Source: an uncultured Lentisphaeria bacterium (GTDB taxonomy: Bacteria > Verrucomicrobiota > Lentisphaeria > Victivallales > Victivallaceae). Taken from it: 20,172 nt of DNA. A model generated the notes under the pieces. It made no database searches, was not told the DNA's origin, and worked only from the letters and a program-made list of their open reading frames with translations. The position numbers were made by a program, and so were the translations under genes. Below, one piece after another: positions 12,001 through 15,864 of the stretch. The first letter of the stretch is position 1, and each line of letters begins with the position of its first letter. The stretch is from assembly GCA_949298665.1 (NCBI GenBank), contig CASFXO010000413.1, forward strand, positions 1 to 20,172. The letters run 5' to 3'.

Positions 12001-12719
12001 CTCCGGCTGCTGTATTCCAGCTCCCAGTCGCCGCCGGCGTCCACGTCGCCGGAGAGGTCGTCGCTGGCATTGACTTCACTGTGCGTCAACTCTCCCAGTG
12101 CATCCACCAGATTCCGCCCCGCTTCGCTCCCGGCCAGATCGGAGGCGAAAATATCCACTTTTCCCGAATCCGCCAGCAAATCGTCCAGCCCGCTCCAGAA
12201 AGCCCGCTGGCCGGCATCATCCAGAGTATCCAGCGAGGTCTTGCCATCGGCAATCAGCTCGAATCCGCCATCCTGCGAGGCGTCGGTCAGGAACCCGATG
12301 CTGTCCGCTTCCTTGCCGTTGAGGGCGTCGGCAATCTTCTGAAGCAGCTCCGCACCGGTGCTTTTTCCGGGATCAAACTGAATGACAATCGTATTGTCCT
12401 TCACGCTGTTCAACAGACCATCCGTATTCCAGATCCGGTCGGACACCACCAGCACATGGGTACCGCCATCCGGATCTCCCGCCAGTGCGGCCAGCGCATC
12501 CGCCGCCTCTCCGCTCAAATCGGTCAACGCATCGGCACCGGCGTCTCCGGAATCATGTGACGGAGACGCCGCGGCATCCTGATGATCCTGCTGCGCTCCC
12601 TGCTCCGGCGTCTGATCCGGTTGATCCTGATGCTGCTGCTCCGCAGCGGCGGCCGCTGCCGCAGCCACATCGACGATTGCCGCACCGTCAAACAGAATAC
12701 GGTCTTCCAGCTGATACAT
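1..12719 (-). CDS. Giant LEPR/DUF4347 beta-helix surface protein (3' end outside window)
   Basis: Predicted giant secreted or cell-surface protein of at least 4,239 residues; the frame is still open at the left edge. Order: LEPR-XLL-like motif LEDRILFDGA (residues 4-13); Ala/Gln/Asp-rich linker (15-80); two DUF4347 domains (about 86-240 and 270-415); hexapeptide repeats (720-797); Thr-rich linker (about 883-930); three beta-helix modules, each opened by LREA (455, 1638, 2297) and closed by GAFE (1597, 2257-2258, 2757); then an Asn-Gly-Thr solenoid to the edge. I spot-checked the frame along its length and saw no stop. The start is set at the second ATG (12719) because AAGAGG lies 8 bases ahead of it; ATG 12725 would have a 2-base spacing, and ATG 12788 lies upstream of the likely transcription start. 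The LEPR and DUF4347 parts are typical of large envelope proteins; the GGGIY repeats recall chlamydial Pmp proteins. Adhesion or cell-contact is inference. How it is exported or anchored cannot be judged without the C-terminus. Confidence 0.93.
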   Translation of the reverse strand, partial: MYQLEDRILFDGAAIVDVAAAAAAAAEQQHQDQPDQTPEQGAQQDHQDAAASPSHDSGDAGADALTDLSGEAADALAALAGDPDGGTHVLVVSDRIWNTDGLLNSVKDNTIVIQFDPGKSTGAELLQKIADALNGKEADSIGFLTDASQDGGFELIADGKTSLDTLDDAGQRAFWSGLDDLLADSGKVDIFASDLAGSEAGRNLVDALGELTHSEVNASDDLSGDVDAGGDWELEYSSRSGEAVAERSAVADYFDSIALDGYDHALSDTRSIAFINPTLMDPDTIVAGLGSDVEVVFLPRENAFEFMTDYLSGCSDIDAIHIFTHGEEGKFLLGWTEGVDSDFIHDHSAEFAAWGKAMSAEGDILIYGCDVAGGETGSAFVDLLADATGCDVAASSDRVGLGGDWVMEYTVGKLEVQGYVFNDYFYSLKQLTVKTNADDGVIISPSAIDENDLSLREALYIAEDGDMIVFAGQQTIEGNARSEGDYWHIMLQDTLVIDKNVTIDGSITTSSSPAYQRQVVIDGSEAQAVVLKYGSQVLESFVVDNGVRLADYYKYLEIGDPQYDWSQLHFLNDDGSWAADVVLSTAVSLQEALTLTRDLTLNGTATFTEGTDFGGALTLNVGDDGMLILNFNWQMLFDLQVGDSAQLLGGSDIYQFQSGLTLMTVTGTRMTTDTVLTAGTVLKAGSYITGTLNGQNFQQYLYNDMTIEAGSFVVTGTTVLADGTALAKDSVIKGSTTDFVTLGRGTQLGNGAVIQADRVLAAGETFQLGRGFTLGTNAVIGAGSELPKGTLLFEKGEICTSNYIYAGTYIYQPGDQIEAGTELLGDVTMGLRTITINAVAQVVEGALVSSDTTTATSQTAPVITPNTDNLEAGTTVSDPVVTTNTTSVTSTDDFGNTLVTTTTVTTTTTTTTIITASTETETGTITTYSDVVTTTEKVVTKNGLVGVELRNLQVVGGHAAVRPNIAGGQTGTVTGEGLGGGILISGESRVTMTEVLVAGNRADKDGGGIYNSGSLLFNTETASGNFLNWESGIFGNIAGTYTLTDAGMLDQITGIGNGGGIYNAGVFEFVGDSFDSDGFPGSMVRCYGNTATGSGGGIYSSTGQLEFSQALIGMAGYEIFTIGDYSQILYAGNEALSGSGGGVFIDAKGLQPDTIYFYGTTVSGNMAAENGGGVYFTNGNISGKDAMSFEWCQFSGNVAMLRGGALYITSSTGSVSIQTVIEEAGVDKGVNVQSVMSGNVAGVGGGAVAVVNNKGDVTIDFVQILSNRAGEFGGGLYVENSQNVYLTDVEISSNEAGGTLTQDFTWISGTTSGKGGGIYFTNQDANYALTIERSGINSNVVNSAGSEYGMGGGIYLDRGTLKIESSTLAFNGEFTGSTYALGGAIYMHAGSLTINFSSLAYNRGKGAAIYIAGDSAQKSTLNVSNSIIYNGGATDQSMVASSEFNQIFLADAGASNKFIDVNFSTSNNLYSHYYKDASVWERSIRSDGRTNNSLSLSSTQTTGSGWVNGHKLIAATADESTDIQKNIYLDTELGYHANYRTQSLAIISEASWVYNVVAASGVKYDQRGNLRVDSKAWVWDSTKNQWVQGTKTKASIGAFEPIFYLEVTSKGDDSKIQYTNDANGHYLDAAYGGSGLTLREATYWVDTRSGLLKLANNALESYLSTGDADYYQIVNQLLENYNRFYTGVDLYVVTNTLGTPLEYQFVTSGEILDNAVLVSSLVSGIKSTFQAISGTVEDTVARAAQNIYTVNAGTEDNPASFGYLMDYQGNLLRDVNGDPLRISTTGTIGFDAKVFAAGQDNTINLSQGQIYVARGWFSNGNSKDLVIGDMYGLSYRAQDADDRIIIKGNGSERVFLFGNSHTVVLNNLTITGGKASQDTYYAGESDLENGGGIWNNGILTLNNVRLTENSAANVLNNSSKVNSGYGGGLFNGYLGMAYIYDSTIDNNTVTANAAQNYVPRNLAGAGGGIFNAGYMVVERSNISYNTAVWGSTYEGAQGVAGGGIYNTTGAVLKIANTTIAENVANSTALTSIGKGGAIYNAGSDTRVGVTVNSTSGGVLYSYGNTIFNNQSILKGTDNQVPDYDMAALYSAQGSELYMANTLVAGNSGKIAASKSKTGLRDVYVGSDVVQLAESFDATHNVIGAFNGVLAGGFDWDDGALSNVTGEITTDSEGNVDYSLTNFGRVSDLRLEVTMDYNGGKTMTYRVLGGSSALEGGILTTEYLDALSALGFRSISTDQRGVSRLTDGNGNVTETTNIGAFETISLLVVGSAKDSLDYRTGFDFANNLPLWESPDLTLREALYLADDGTTVVFKSGWAVNGTKRADGSTVSGELNSQGELVITLQGELSIIRDITINGNFLPASEEAPVPGTVQLQVASGVSSRLFYIKSTEDRLLDVKMYNLSLSGGSAVSGGLAAFNSGGAIYSVANLTLENVEISNSQAGTGGFGGGIYSERGMLTLTDVVVTGCVAQLGGGIYAKGYDNGGLVLSATNVSVIGNTAKTSSGQAGSGGGVYVESGNSYFQYSTIGNNKSGGHGGGIYQKTGSLTMYNSTVANNTAASAGGGIYFDSIDQVKLDFVTVANNQSSWTLSGSAATGQVWNGGGIYMVSGNLLTNNSLIAQNFVGALSLTSGTHDDIFLYNDTSSLGNSANNLFGTLSRPGGREIKPDGGSTDANGNYYLNVAASGSDWARFSGTMTGYTQLLDTKLVYNGGKQMTVYVYDGAGLSTFLQRAQSTGELDQTQLEMFDGQNGTDVRTTVGAFEKQERHLYFVQGDLKGNALTQSQWISSNGMYLLESDGVLEAADTRFIFLGDGTSVNITHGDRVINQLVTRSMVSSTGEVIYYTTYFGEGKDAYTASDFQRPTSEMLAYGQTFQTVNTTFTGKGTLVADWALNPTWQGEALRSSIVVEDGGWFTVAADVVLAGRVTVMDGGSLELATTNYDKLGILLDGTDTSVIYSADKAQTLIGTDYLGSAIVYDQLVVSGGTKTFSGNLTVNVLEIGRNVTLKVNAVSNGPRGDLLVHERIFGDGTSDDSGKVSAAGSILLGSDSDTTVSVGNVVLEAGKSSAIEFLAQNIELTGYATIGNGTGQVFFDENLQNLTVTGAGNVFLLKDLPYFREASSQPGSAPALALVVKSGGELSFDFGRTNITLSDNAFSQITVESGAKLQYVTTGKLDTMLNRTVGNAGTVALYGTITVNQELLQNFDSALEFGGTVTLTSSLNWAHDLTLNGTIKLTSAIGSGLSLHSDGDLVIGGTLDMTTGRYVSGNGTFTGSSKDLEVTAGGMVYLGGLKSFRNVSVDSLGDVGIALGGAVSVSGDLVLLDQARVLEVYDAKGKLMNIALTASGVIQASGFVSDATGVGELQLSASNKSGVTSDLGAVDIAGTLNFLKGNYQLDAVSAGALSSKATLVEVAGDVTLAYDVVYDNNGTVSTDADTGALTDLGNGTFTVLASGAFNLLSGKVVVGGTLNMNGGVFTNSGTFEAQSVMITSGGALYDEYQSNGLSYENELGETVEVRFAEGIRNGLMSDTALIGKAELVNKGTLTVSGTLTAADADLRYTDATLGDVQVLNVSSLISNKKTLTVDQVMLLDWSQLEHLSGTMTVTGGMVIQFGTITNKATMTVTGNIVQDSQGATELPATGVTLTNSSKLTVDGAIDFSGLANSRVSNDAGTLTVRSIAVDGTLYNKGTVKVDAITVNSGVLENRGTMKEGFDTKDFVSTIDLTGGASILNYGTLSATTIEADAASFGSITNNSGKLSAETIVLYGELYNKATLYLGTSLTLNDGYQTEGGVMERVTVGALKNYGTIGGIKRAKDTSDPAQTIDSYTAYGTIVITGSGNLENNSGKSLTAGDIILTDGNLLNYGTVSVSPVYRTVTDTATKVKTVEALTGGQLEIQGKGSLNNSGTIKAGAIAMDGATATGDIINNGSMTISSTMVTATGGGLWKLSEGTIALNGNFTNNAGKTVRATGLEVNGVFDSTGGTPTYVSGGELVNNGTLNIAATSKLVTSGSSQNVAIGGDGSVLVYGSLSNLKGSFTAGSLTLLTGDLDNQTTLKLTGLAVVNRVEGGQNATLVSNGELLIEEGSLYNAKGKTIQVGAVTLNGTGTLQPDGTFTGSIVNDGTITAKAAGVTFTKVGGGKDAVTTASGQITLNGGSFTNNSSVSATEVTLTGAADLSNAGTMTVKAVYTTIRDAANSQVLVVWGNADGGIHLNGGNLVNTKTITAGGLELFDIDGTDSASGNVTNQ
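3..2420 (-). repeat. Asn-Gly-Thr solenoid repeats
   Basis: From about residue 3430 to the window edge the giant protein repeats strands of the form [LV]xNxGT[LIMV]xV, for example LVNKGTLTVSG, LYNKGTVKV, ILNYGTLSAT, LLNYGTVSV, SLNNSGTIKAG, LVNNGTLNI and LSNAGTMTV, about every 15-30 residues. This resembles the solenoid passenger regions of autotransporters and filamentous adhesins. It is rich in Thr, Asn, Gly and Val, and Cys is nearly absent. The repeat is at protein level; DNA copies have diverged. Confidence 0.75.
4890..5470 (-). repeat. Pmp-like GGGIY repeat block, module 3
   Basis: Seven repeats (GGAIYS, GGGIYS, GGGIYA, GGGVYV, GGGIYQ, GGGIYF, GGGIYM) sit in the third module, about 4440-5936. 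It opens with DLTLREALYLADDG (LREA at 2297-2300) and ends with TVGAFE at about residue 2760. The repeat spacing of about 25-35 residues fits one or two turns of a right-handed beta-helix. The LREA opener and GAFE closer are those seen in choice-of-anchor Q type surface proteins. Confidence 0.85.
6590..7060 (-). repeat. Pmp-like GGGIY repeat block, module 2
   Basis: Five repeats (GGGIWN, GGGLFN, GGGIFN, GGGIYN, GGAIYN) lie inside the second module, which runs from about 7919 down to GAFE at about 5937. The module opens with GLTLREATYW (LREA at residues 1638-1641) and ends with the same GAFE signature as the other modules. It has fewer GGG coils than modules 1 and 3, plus a long non-GGG stretch between LREA and the first repeat. 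Confidence 0.85.
8480..9790 (-). repeat. Pmp-like GGG[IVL]Y repeat block, module 1
   Basis: About thirteen copies of a GGGIY-type motif, including GGGIYN, GGGIYS, GGGVF, GGGVYF, GGALYI, GGGLYV and GGAIYM, spaced roughly 25-40 residues apart and usually preceded by an SGN- or NxA-type strand. This is the pattern of Pmp-like polymorphic membrane proteins and other right-handed parallel beta-helices. The module begins with LSLREAL at residue 453 and ends at GAFE (1597-1600), plus strand about 7920-11432. Confidence 0.85.
9985..10008 (-). repeat. (GTC)8 trinucleotide repeat coding poly-Thr
   Basis: Eight GTC units in a row on the plus strand are read on the minus strand as consecutive ACG threonine codons inside the giant gene. 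The encoded segment is a Thr-rich linker (about residues 883-930) that joins the hexapeptide part to the first Pmp-like block. Because the unit is three bases, gain or loss of units would keep the frame and only change linker length. Confidence 0.9.
10329..10562 (-). repeat. Hexapeptide repeat stretch (left-handed beta-helix-like)
   Basis: Residues 720-797 of the giant protein fall into about twelve six-residue units fitting [LIV]-[GAED]-x-x-[STAV]-x, such as LADGTA, LAKDSV, LGRGTQ, LGNGAV, LGTNAV and IGAGSE, with two short insertions. This is the signature of left-handed parallel beta-helices (LpxA, acetyltransferase type), unlike the right-handed helix repeats in the rest of the protein. 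Weaker units (TVLTAGTVLKAG) lie just before, around 10680-10700. A structural stalk or spacer role is inference. Confidence 0.6.
11475..11912 (-). other. DUF4347 domain, copy 2, with intact His and Cys
   Basis: Residues about 270-415 of the giant protein have the usual DUF4347 layout. There is an opening beta strand RSIAFINPTL, then EVVFLP, then IHIFTHGEEGKFLLG with H325, then GDILIYGCDVAGGETG with C369, then VAASSD and GGDWVMEY. A His-Gly followed about 44 residues later by Gly-Cys at the ends of hydrophobic strands is the pattern of clan CD (caspase, gingipain, CHAT) peptidases. Peptidase activity is an inference from that pattern; DUF4347 is known mainly as an N-terminal domain of large surface proteins. 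Confidence 0.85.
12000..12464 (-). other. DUF4347 domain, copy 1, degenerate
   Basis: Residues about 86-240 of the giant protein align with the next domain along their whole length. The opening strand is THVLVVSDRIW, followed by a helix and then SIGFLTDAS, where the second copy has AIHIFTHGE. The later block DIFASDLAGSEAG matches ILIYGCDVAGGETG, and both copies end with GGDW followed by an E-Y pair. Against copy 2, His is replaced by Asp (D146) and Cys by Ser (S193). The fold therefore seems kept while the putative catalytic pair is gone. I infer a pseudo-enzyme, perhaps a scaffold or regulator of copy 2. Confidence 0.75.
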
Positions 12720-12725
12720 ATCCAT

Positions 12726-12732
12726 GCCCTCT
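12726..12732 (-). promoter_or_regulatory. Ribosome binding site deciding the giant gene start
   Basis: The minus strand reads AAGAGGGC immediately before the first ATG (12725). The AGAGG core is only 2 bases from that ATG but 8 bases from the ATG at 12719, a normal Shine-Dalgarno spacing. The protein therefore most likely begins MYQLEDR. Confidence 0.55.
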
Positions 12733-12790
12733 TGCTTGGCGGTCGCCACTCCGATATTTCCGGACAACCGGAGCTTTCGCGACCACATCT

Positions 12791-12821
12791 ATTATATATA
12801 TGCCATATTTCTTTGATTCAA
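12791..12821 (-). promoter_or_regulatory. Candidate promoter of the giant surface gene
   Basis: On the minus strand there is a -35 like TTGAAT (12816-12821) and a perfect -10 TATAAT (12791-12796), with a 19-base spacer; shifting the -10 by two bases gives TATATA with a 17-base spacer. Transcription would start near 12784, leaving a leader of about 60 bases. The surrounding DNA is markedly AT-rich against the GC-rich genes on either side. Confidence 0.55.
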
Positions 12822-12852
12822 CCAGAGAATACACAATCCCGACGATGAACAT

Positions 12853-12892
12853 AGCACCGGCAAAAGCGCTTTTCAACCCTTTTTCCGGTGCT
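12853..12892 (-). terminator. Stem-loop between the lipoprotein gene and the giant gene
   Basis: A perfect 8-base stem, AGCACCGG with CCGGTGCT, encloses a 24-base loop that itself contains the palindrome AAAAGCGCTTTT. It starts about 20 bases after the TAA of the outer membrane lipoprotein gene. A run of T follows on the plus side, whereas on the minus side no T-tract follows, so it is a poor classical terminator for the minus-strand genes. It may be a partial terminator, an RNA 3' end stabiliser, or an operator. Confidence 0.4.
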
Positions 12893-12912
12893 TATGATAT
12901 TTTTTTTAAAAA

Positions 12913-14442
12913 TTACTGCTCATCAGGAACGCCGGACGGCATCAATGCGGCTTTTTTGAGGGAAGCGCCGGGATCCACCAGCTTGTCGAAAGCAGCCGTC
13001 CGCTCCCGCAATACCTCCGTTTCCAGAGAAGAGACGCCGACAGCGTTCATCAGCTGATAATAACCGACCAGGCAGCGCCCCAGCGAAATGGAACGCTGTA
13101 TTTCCGTTTCCGCCGCTTCCAGACGCAGCCGGTCCAGTTCCAGCTGTGAAAGCGTGGAACCGGACCGGTAATGTTGTTCGGCTTCGTTCAGGTGGCGCGA
13201 GTAAATCCGGAACACCCGGTCGTCCAGCGCATATTTTTCCCGAACCTCCAGCAAATTCGCGTGCGCAATCCGCACCTGAGTCATCACCCCGATCGTCAAT
13301 GCCAGTGTCCGGGCATCCATGGAACGGTGTTCCGCCGCCAGCGCCCGGTAACGCGCCACCTGCTGCGGCAGCTTCAGCAAATTGTACGCCGCACGCACGC
13401 CCAGCTCCATCCAGGAAGCCTTGTAGAGAAAAATATTGCTTGATTTATTGAAATCGGCAAAAATCCTCACGTTCGGAAACATCAGCAGCAACGCCCGCCG
13501 CGTTTCCGTCAACGCCACATGCGACTGCATATCCATACTCAACAACTCCGGCCGCTCCAGCAGTGCCGCCCGTTCCAGCAGTTCCACCTCCGGCAGCGGA
13601 AAATCCGGTTCCCGACGCAGGGCGGAAGTATCCAGCTTGATCCGGCTGTTCGGCGCCATGCCGAGCAGCGCCCGCAATTCAATACAGCCGTCCTCGTAAT
13701 TCCGACGGTACTCCGACAGCCGCTGCTGAAGCCGGATGAATCGCTCGTATTCATCGTACAACAGCAGCGGCGATACCTGGCGTTTTTCCAGCATGCCGTC
13801 GATCAGGCTTTCCACGTTCCGGCATCTGGCCAGAAGGGTTTCGGTAATCTCCACCGCGTCCTGAGTGGCGGCCACTTTGAAAAAGCAGCGGACCACCTCC
13901 ATGCGCAGGTTCTGTTCGGCGCGCCGCAGTCGTTCCTTTTCGATCAGGGCCCGGTCGGACGCCTGGGACGCATTGAGATAGGCCAGACCGAAATCGATGA
14001 CGCTCAGCGCCATTTCGACCCGGAAATTGTTTTCGTACTTTTCCGAGCTCTGACTGTAGCTGTAGGTCGCCCCGCCGTAGGTGATGCTGCGGCTGGATGA
14101 ACCGGGCCGGTTGCTGCGCATGTACCAGTTGTCCGACACCTCCAGATCCGGCAGCATGCCGAGCACTTCGGCGGTCACCCGTTCCCGGGCAATCTGCTCC
14201 TCCAGCCGGCTGACCTCCAGATCGACGTTCCGCAGCAGCGCGAGCTCGATGCAGTCCACCAGCGTCAGCACCGCACCGTCCGGCAGCTCCCGATCGCGGA
14301 CATCTTCAAAATGCCGGGCGGCACGGGCAATCCGCTCCTCCCGGTAGGTCTCATGGCTGACACAGCCGGCCAGCAGCACCGCCAGCAGCACACAACCTGA
14401 TAGTCTCCGAACGCTTCCGCGCCCCGTCCGTTCTCTCTTCAT
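12913..14442 (-). CDS. TolC/NodT-family outer membrane efflux lipoprotein
   Basis: A 509-residue protein with a lipoprotein signal peptide: basic N-terminus (MKRERTGRGSVRR), hydrophobic core and lipobox LLAGC, so C27 would be the lipidated first residue of the mature protein. The rest is alpha-helical with two repeated halves, the layout of outer membrane efflux (OEP) proteins that form trimeric channel-tunnels; ALLRNVDLEVSRLEEQIARE is a typical first helix. The start is taken at ATG 14442, with GGAG 6 bases ahead; an upstream ATG (14478) would overlap the previous gene and spoil the signal peptide. It lies 17 bases after the serine dehydratase stop, so it probably shares that transcript. Such channels normally work with a membrane-fusion protein and an inner-membrane pump, none of which is in view. 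It might instead serve export of the giant protein downstream; this is speculative. Confidence 0.85.
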   Translation of the reverse strand: MKRERTGRGSVRRLSGCVLLAVLLAGCVSHETYREERIARAARHFEDVRDRELPDGAVLTLVDCIELALLRNVDLEVSRLEEQIARERVTAEVLGMLPDLEVSDNWYMRSNRPGSSSRSITYGGATYSYSQSSEKYENNFRVEMALSVIDFGLAYLNASQASDRALIEKERLRRAEQNLRMEVVRCFFKVAATQDAVEITETLLARCRNVESLIDGMLEKRQVSPLLLYDEYERFIRLQQRLSEYRRNYEDGCIELRALLGMAPNSRIKLDTSALRREPDFPLPEVELLERAALLERPELLSMDMQSHVALTETRRALLLMFPNVRIFADFNKSSNIFLYKASWMELGVRAAYNLLKLPQQVARYRALAAEHRSMDARTLALTIGVMTQVRIAHANLLEVREKYALDDRVFRIYSRHLNEAEQHYRSGSTLSQLELDRLRLEAAETEIQRSISLGRCLVGYYQLMNAVGVSSLETEVLRERTAAFDKLVDPGASLKKAALMPSGVPDEQ

Positions 14443-14459
14443 CTCCGTCTCCGCCCTCG

Positions 14460-15830
14460 TCAACTGCACAGGGAGCACAACGCCAGCCCGCCCCGTGACG
14501 TCTCCTTCAGCGTCGCGGACATCTCCCGTCCGGTCAGCAGCATCGCCGCGACCACCTCGTCGAAGCTGACCTTGCGCTTGTCCGGATCCGAGACCGACGC
14601 CAGCAAATACGCATTATACGCCGTCACCGCCCCCACCGCGTTGCGTTCAATACAGGGAATCTGCACATACCCCTCGATCGGGTCGCAGGTCATACCCAGA
14701 TGGTGCTCCAATGCGATTTCCGCCGCCGATTCGATCAGTGGCAGCGAACAGCCGTGTACATGCGCCAGCAGGGCCGCCGCCATGGCCGAAGCCACGCCGA
14801 TTTCTCCCTGACAACCGACCTCCGCTCCGGAAATGCTGGCGTTATGCCGGGCGATAAAACCGATCAACGCCGCCATCAGCAACCCCTCCCGCAACAACGC
14901 CCGGCTCATTCGCCGCCGCCGTTCCAGATGGTACAGCACGCCGGGAATCAGCCCGGCGGATCCGGAAGTCGGCGCCGTCACCACCAGATTGCCCGCCGCG
15001 TTCTCCTCGGCCACCGCCAGGGCAAACGCGTTCAATTCCATCAGGAAGCGGTCATGGCCGTGGCACCCCGCCTGCGCCCGGGCGTATACCTGACCGGCCC
15101 GACGCGCCAGCCCGATCGGCCCCGGCAGCAATCCCTCCGTCCGCAACCCCCGGTCCACCGCCGCCAGCATCGTGTCGATGATCCGGTCCAGCCGGTCGTT
15201 CACCTCCGCTTCCGAAGCGTGGCCGCCGGCCGCGATTTCGTTGGCCATCAGCAACCGGACCGGCAACTGGCCGTATTTCAGCACCAGCAGCTTGAAACCG
15301 TCCATGTTGCGATAGCGGTAGGGCACGATCGGCGGGTCCTCCGCCGCCGTCCCCGCCCGTTGAATGAATCCGCCGCCGACGGAATAATACACCTCCTCAA
15401 GCAGCACGCTCCCGGCAGCGTCGAACAGACGCAGCCGCATGGTGTTCTGGAACGGATATTCGTGTTCTCCCCGATTCCAGAGAATGTCCGCCGCGGAAAA
15501 AGCGATCACCCGACCGTTCAGCTCCACATCGCAACTGCTCCCCTCCGCCAGCAAGCCGGCCAGCCGTCCGGTATCGCACCGGTCGGGAGTATCCCCCATC
15601 AGTCCGGCCGCGGCGGCCCGGTCGCTGCCGTGCCCCCGCCCGGTATCCGCCAGCGACCCGAAGAAAGCCAGTTCGATCCGCGTCCCGCGCGCCAGCGCCT
15701 CCGGTGCCAGCGTCAGCAGGCGCGACCGGAAATCGGCGGCGGCGCGCATCGGCCCGATCGTATGGGAACTGGAAGGCCCCGGTCCGATCTTGAACAGTTC
15801 AAAAACCGAAGTCGAAATTCCTCGATCCAT
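14460..15830 (-). CDS. sdaA: L-serine ammonia-lyase, iron-sulfur type, single chain
   Basis: Converts L-serine to pyruvate and ammonia in the cytoplasm with a [4Fe-4S] cluster. At 456 residues it is a full-length fused beta-alpha enzyme. The N-terminal part has the family motif GPGPSSSHTIGPM (residues 16-28); the C-terminal part has SGAEVGCQGE (C340), GMTCDP (C382) and IPCIERN (C393), matching the three cluster cysteines of the family. The chain ends ALCSLCS, giving a near-terminal cysteine (C455), as in relatives whose C-terminal Cys tail enters the active site. The start is taken at ATG 15830, with GGAGG about 10 bases ahead; ATG 15839 is also in frame but only one base from the GGAGG. It follows argF by 34 bases and precedes the lipoprotein gene by 17, so it looks like part of the same operon. 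Identity is strong; the link to arginine synthesis is unclear. Confidence 0.95.
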   Translation of the reverse strand: MDRGISTSVFELFKIGPGPSSSHTIGPMRAAADFRSRLLTLAPEALARGTRIELAFFGSLADTGRGHGSDRAAAAGLMGDTPDRCDTGRLAGLLAEGSSCDVELNGRVIAFSAADILWNRGEHEYPFQNTMRLRLFDAAGSVLLEEVYYSVGGGFIQRAGTAAEDPPIVPYRYRNMDGFKLLVLKYGQLPVRLLMANEIAAGGHASEAEVNDRLDRIIDTMLAAVDRGLRTEGLLPGPIGLARRAGQVYARAQAGCHGHDRFLMELNAFALAVAEENAAGNLVVTAPTSGSAGLIPGVLYHLERRRRMSRALLREGLLMAALIGFIARHNASISGAEVGCQGEIGVASAMAAALLAHVHGCSLPLIESAAEIALEHHLGMTCDPIEGYVQIPCIERNAVGAVTAYNAYLLASVSDPDKRKVSFDEVVAAMLLTGREMSATLKETSRGGLALCSLCS

Positions 15831-15864
15831 CCGCAGCATTCCTCCGTAAGGACCAGAACCGCCG

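Noticed and set aside
9021..12560. Second long plus-strand frame of 1,179 codons
   Set aside because: It is in the same antisense register over the N-terminal part of the giant gene, including the DUF4347 domains; its composition is shadow-like.
12719..12788. Upstream in-frame ATG at 12788 as start of the giant gene
   Set aside because: It lacks a ribosome binding site and lies just upstream of the predicted transcription start that follows the TATAAT box. It cannot be excluded if transcription comes from further upstream.
12688..12876. Small minus-strand frame starting with a signal-like sequence, 62 codons
   Set aside because: It overlaps the promoter, the ribosome site and the start of the giant gene in another frame, lacks a clear ribosome binding site and turns into shadow composition at its end.
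12485..13057. Plus-strand frame spanning the gap and the lipoprotein gene's end
   Set aside because: It crosses two minus-strand genes and has no domain-like sequence or ribosome site.
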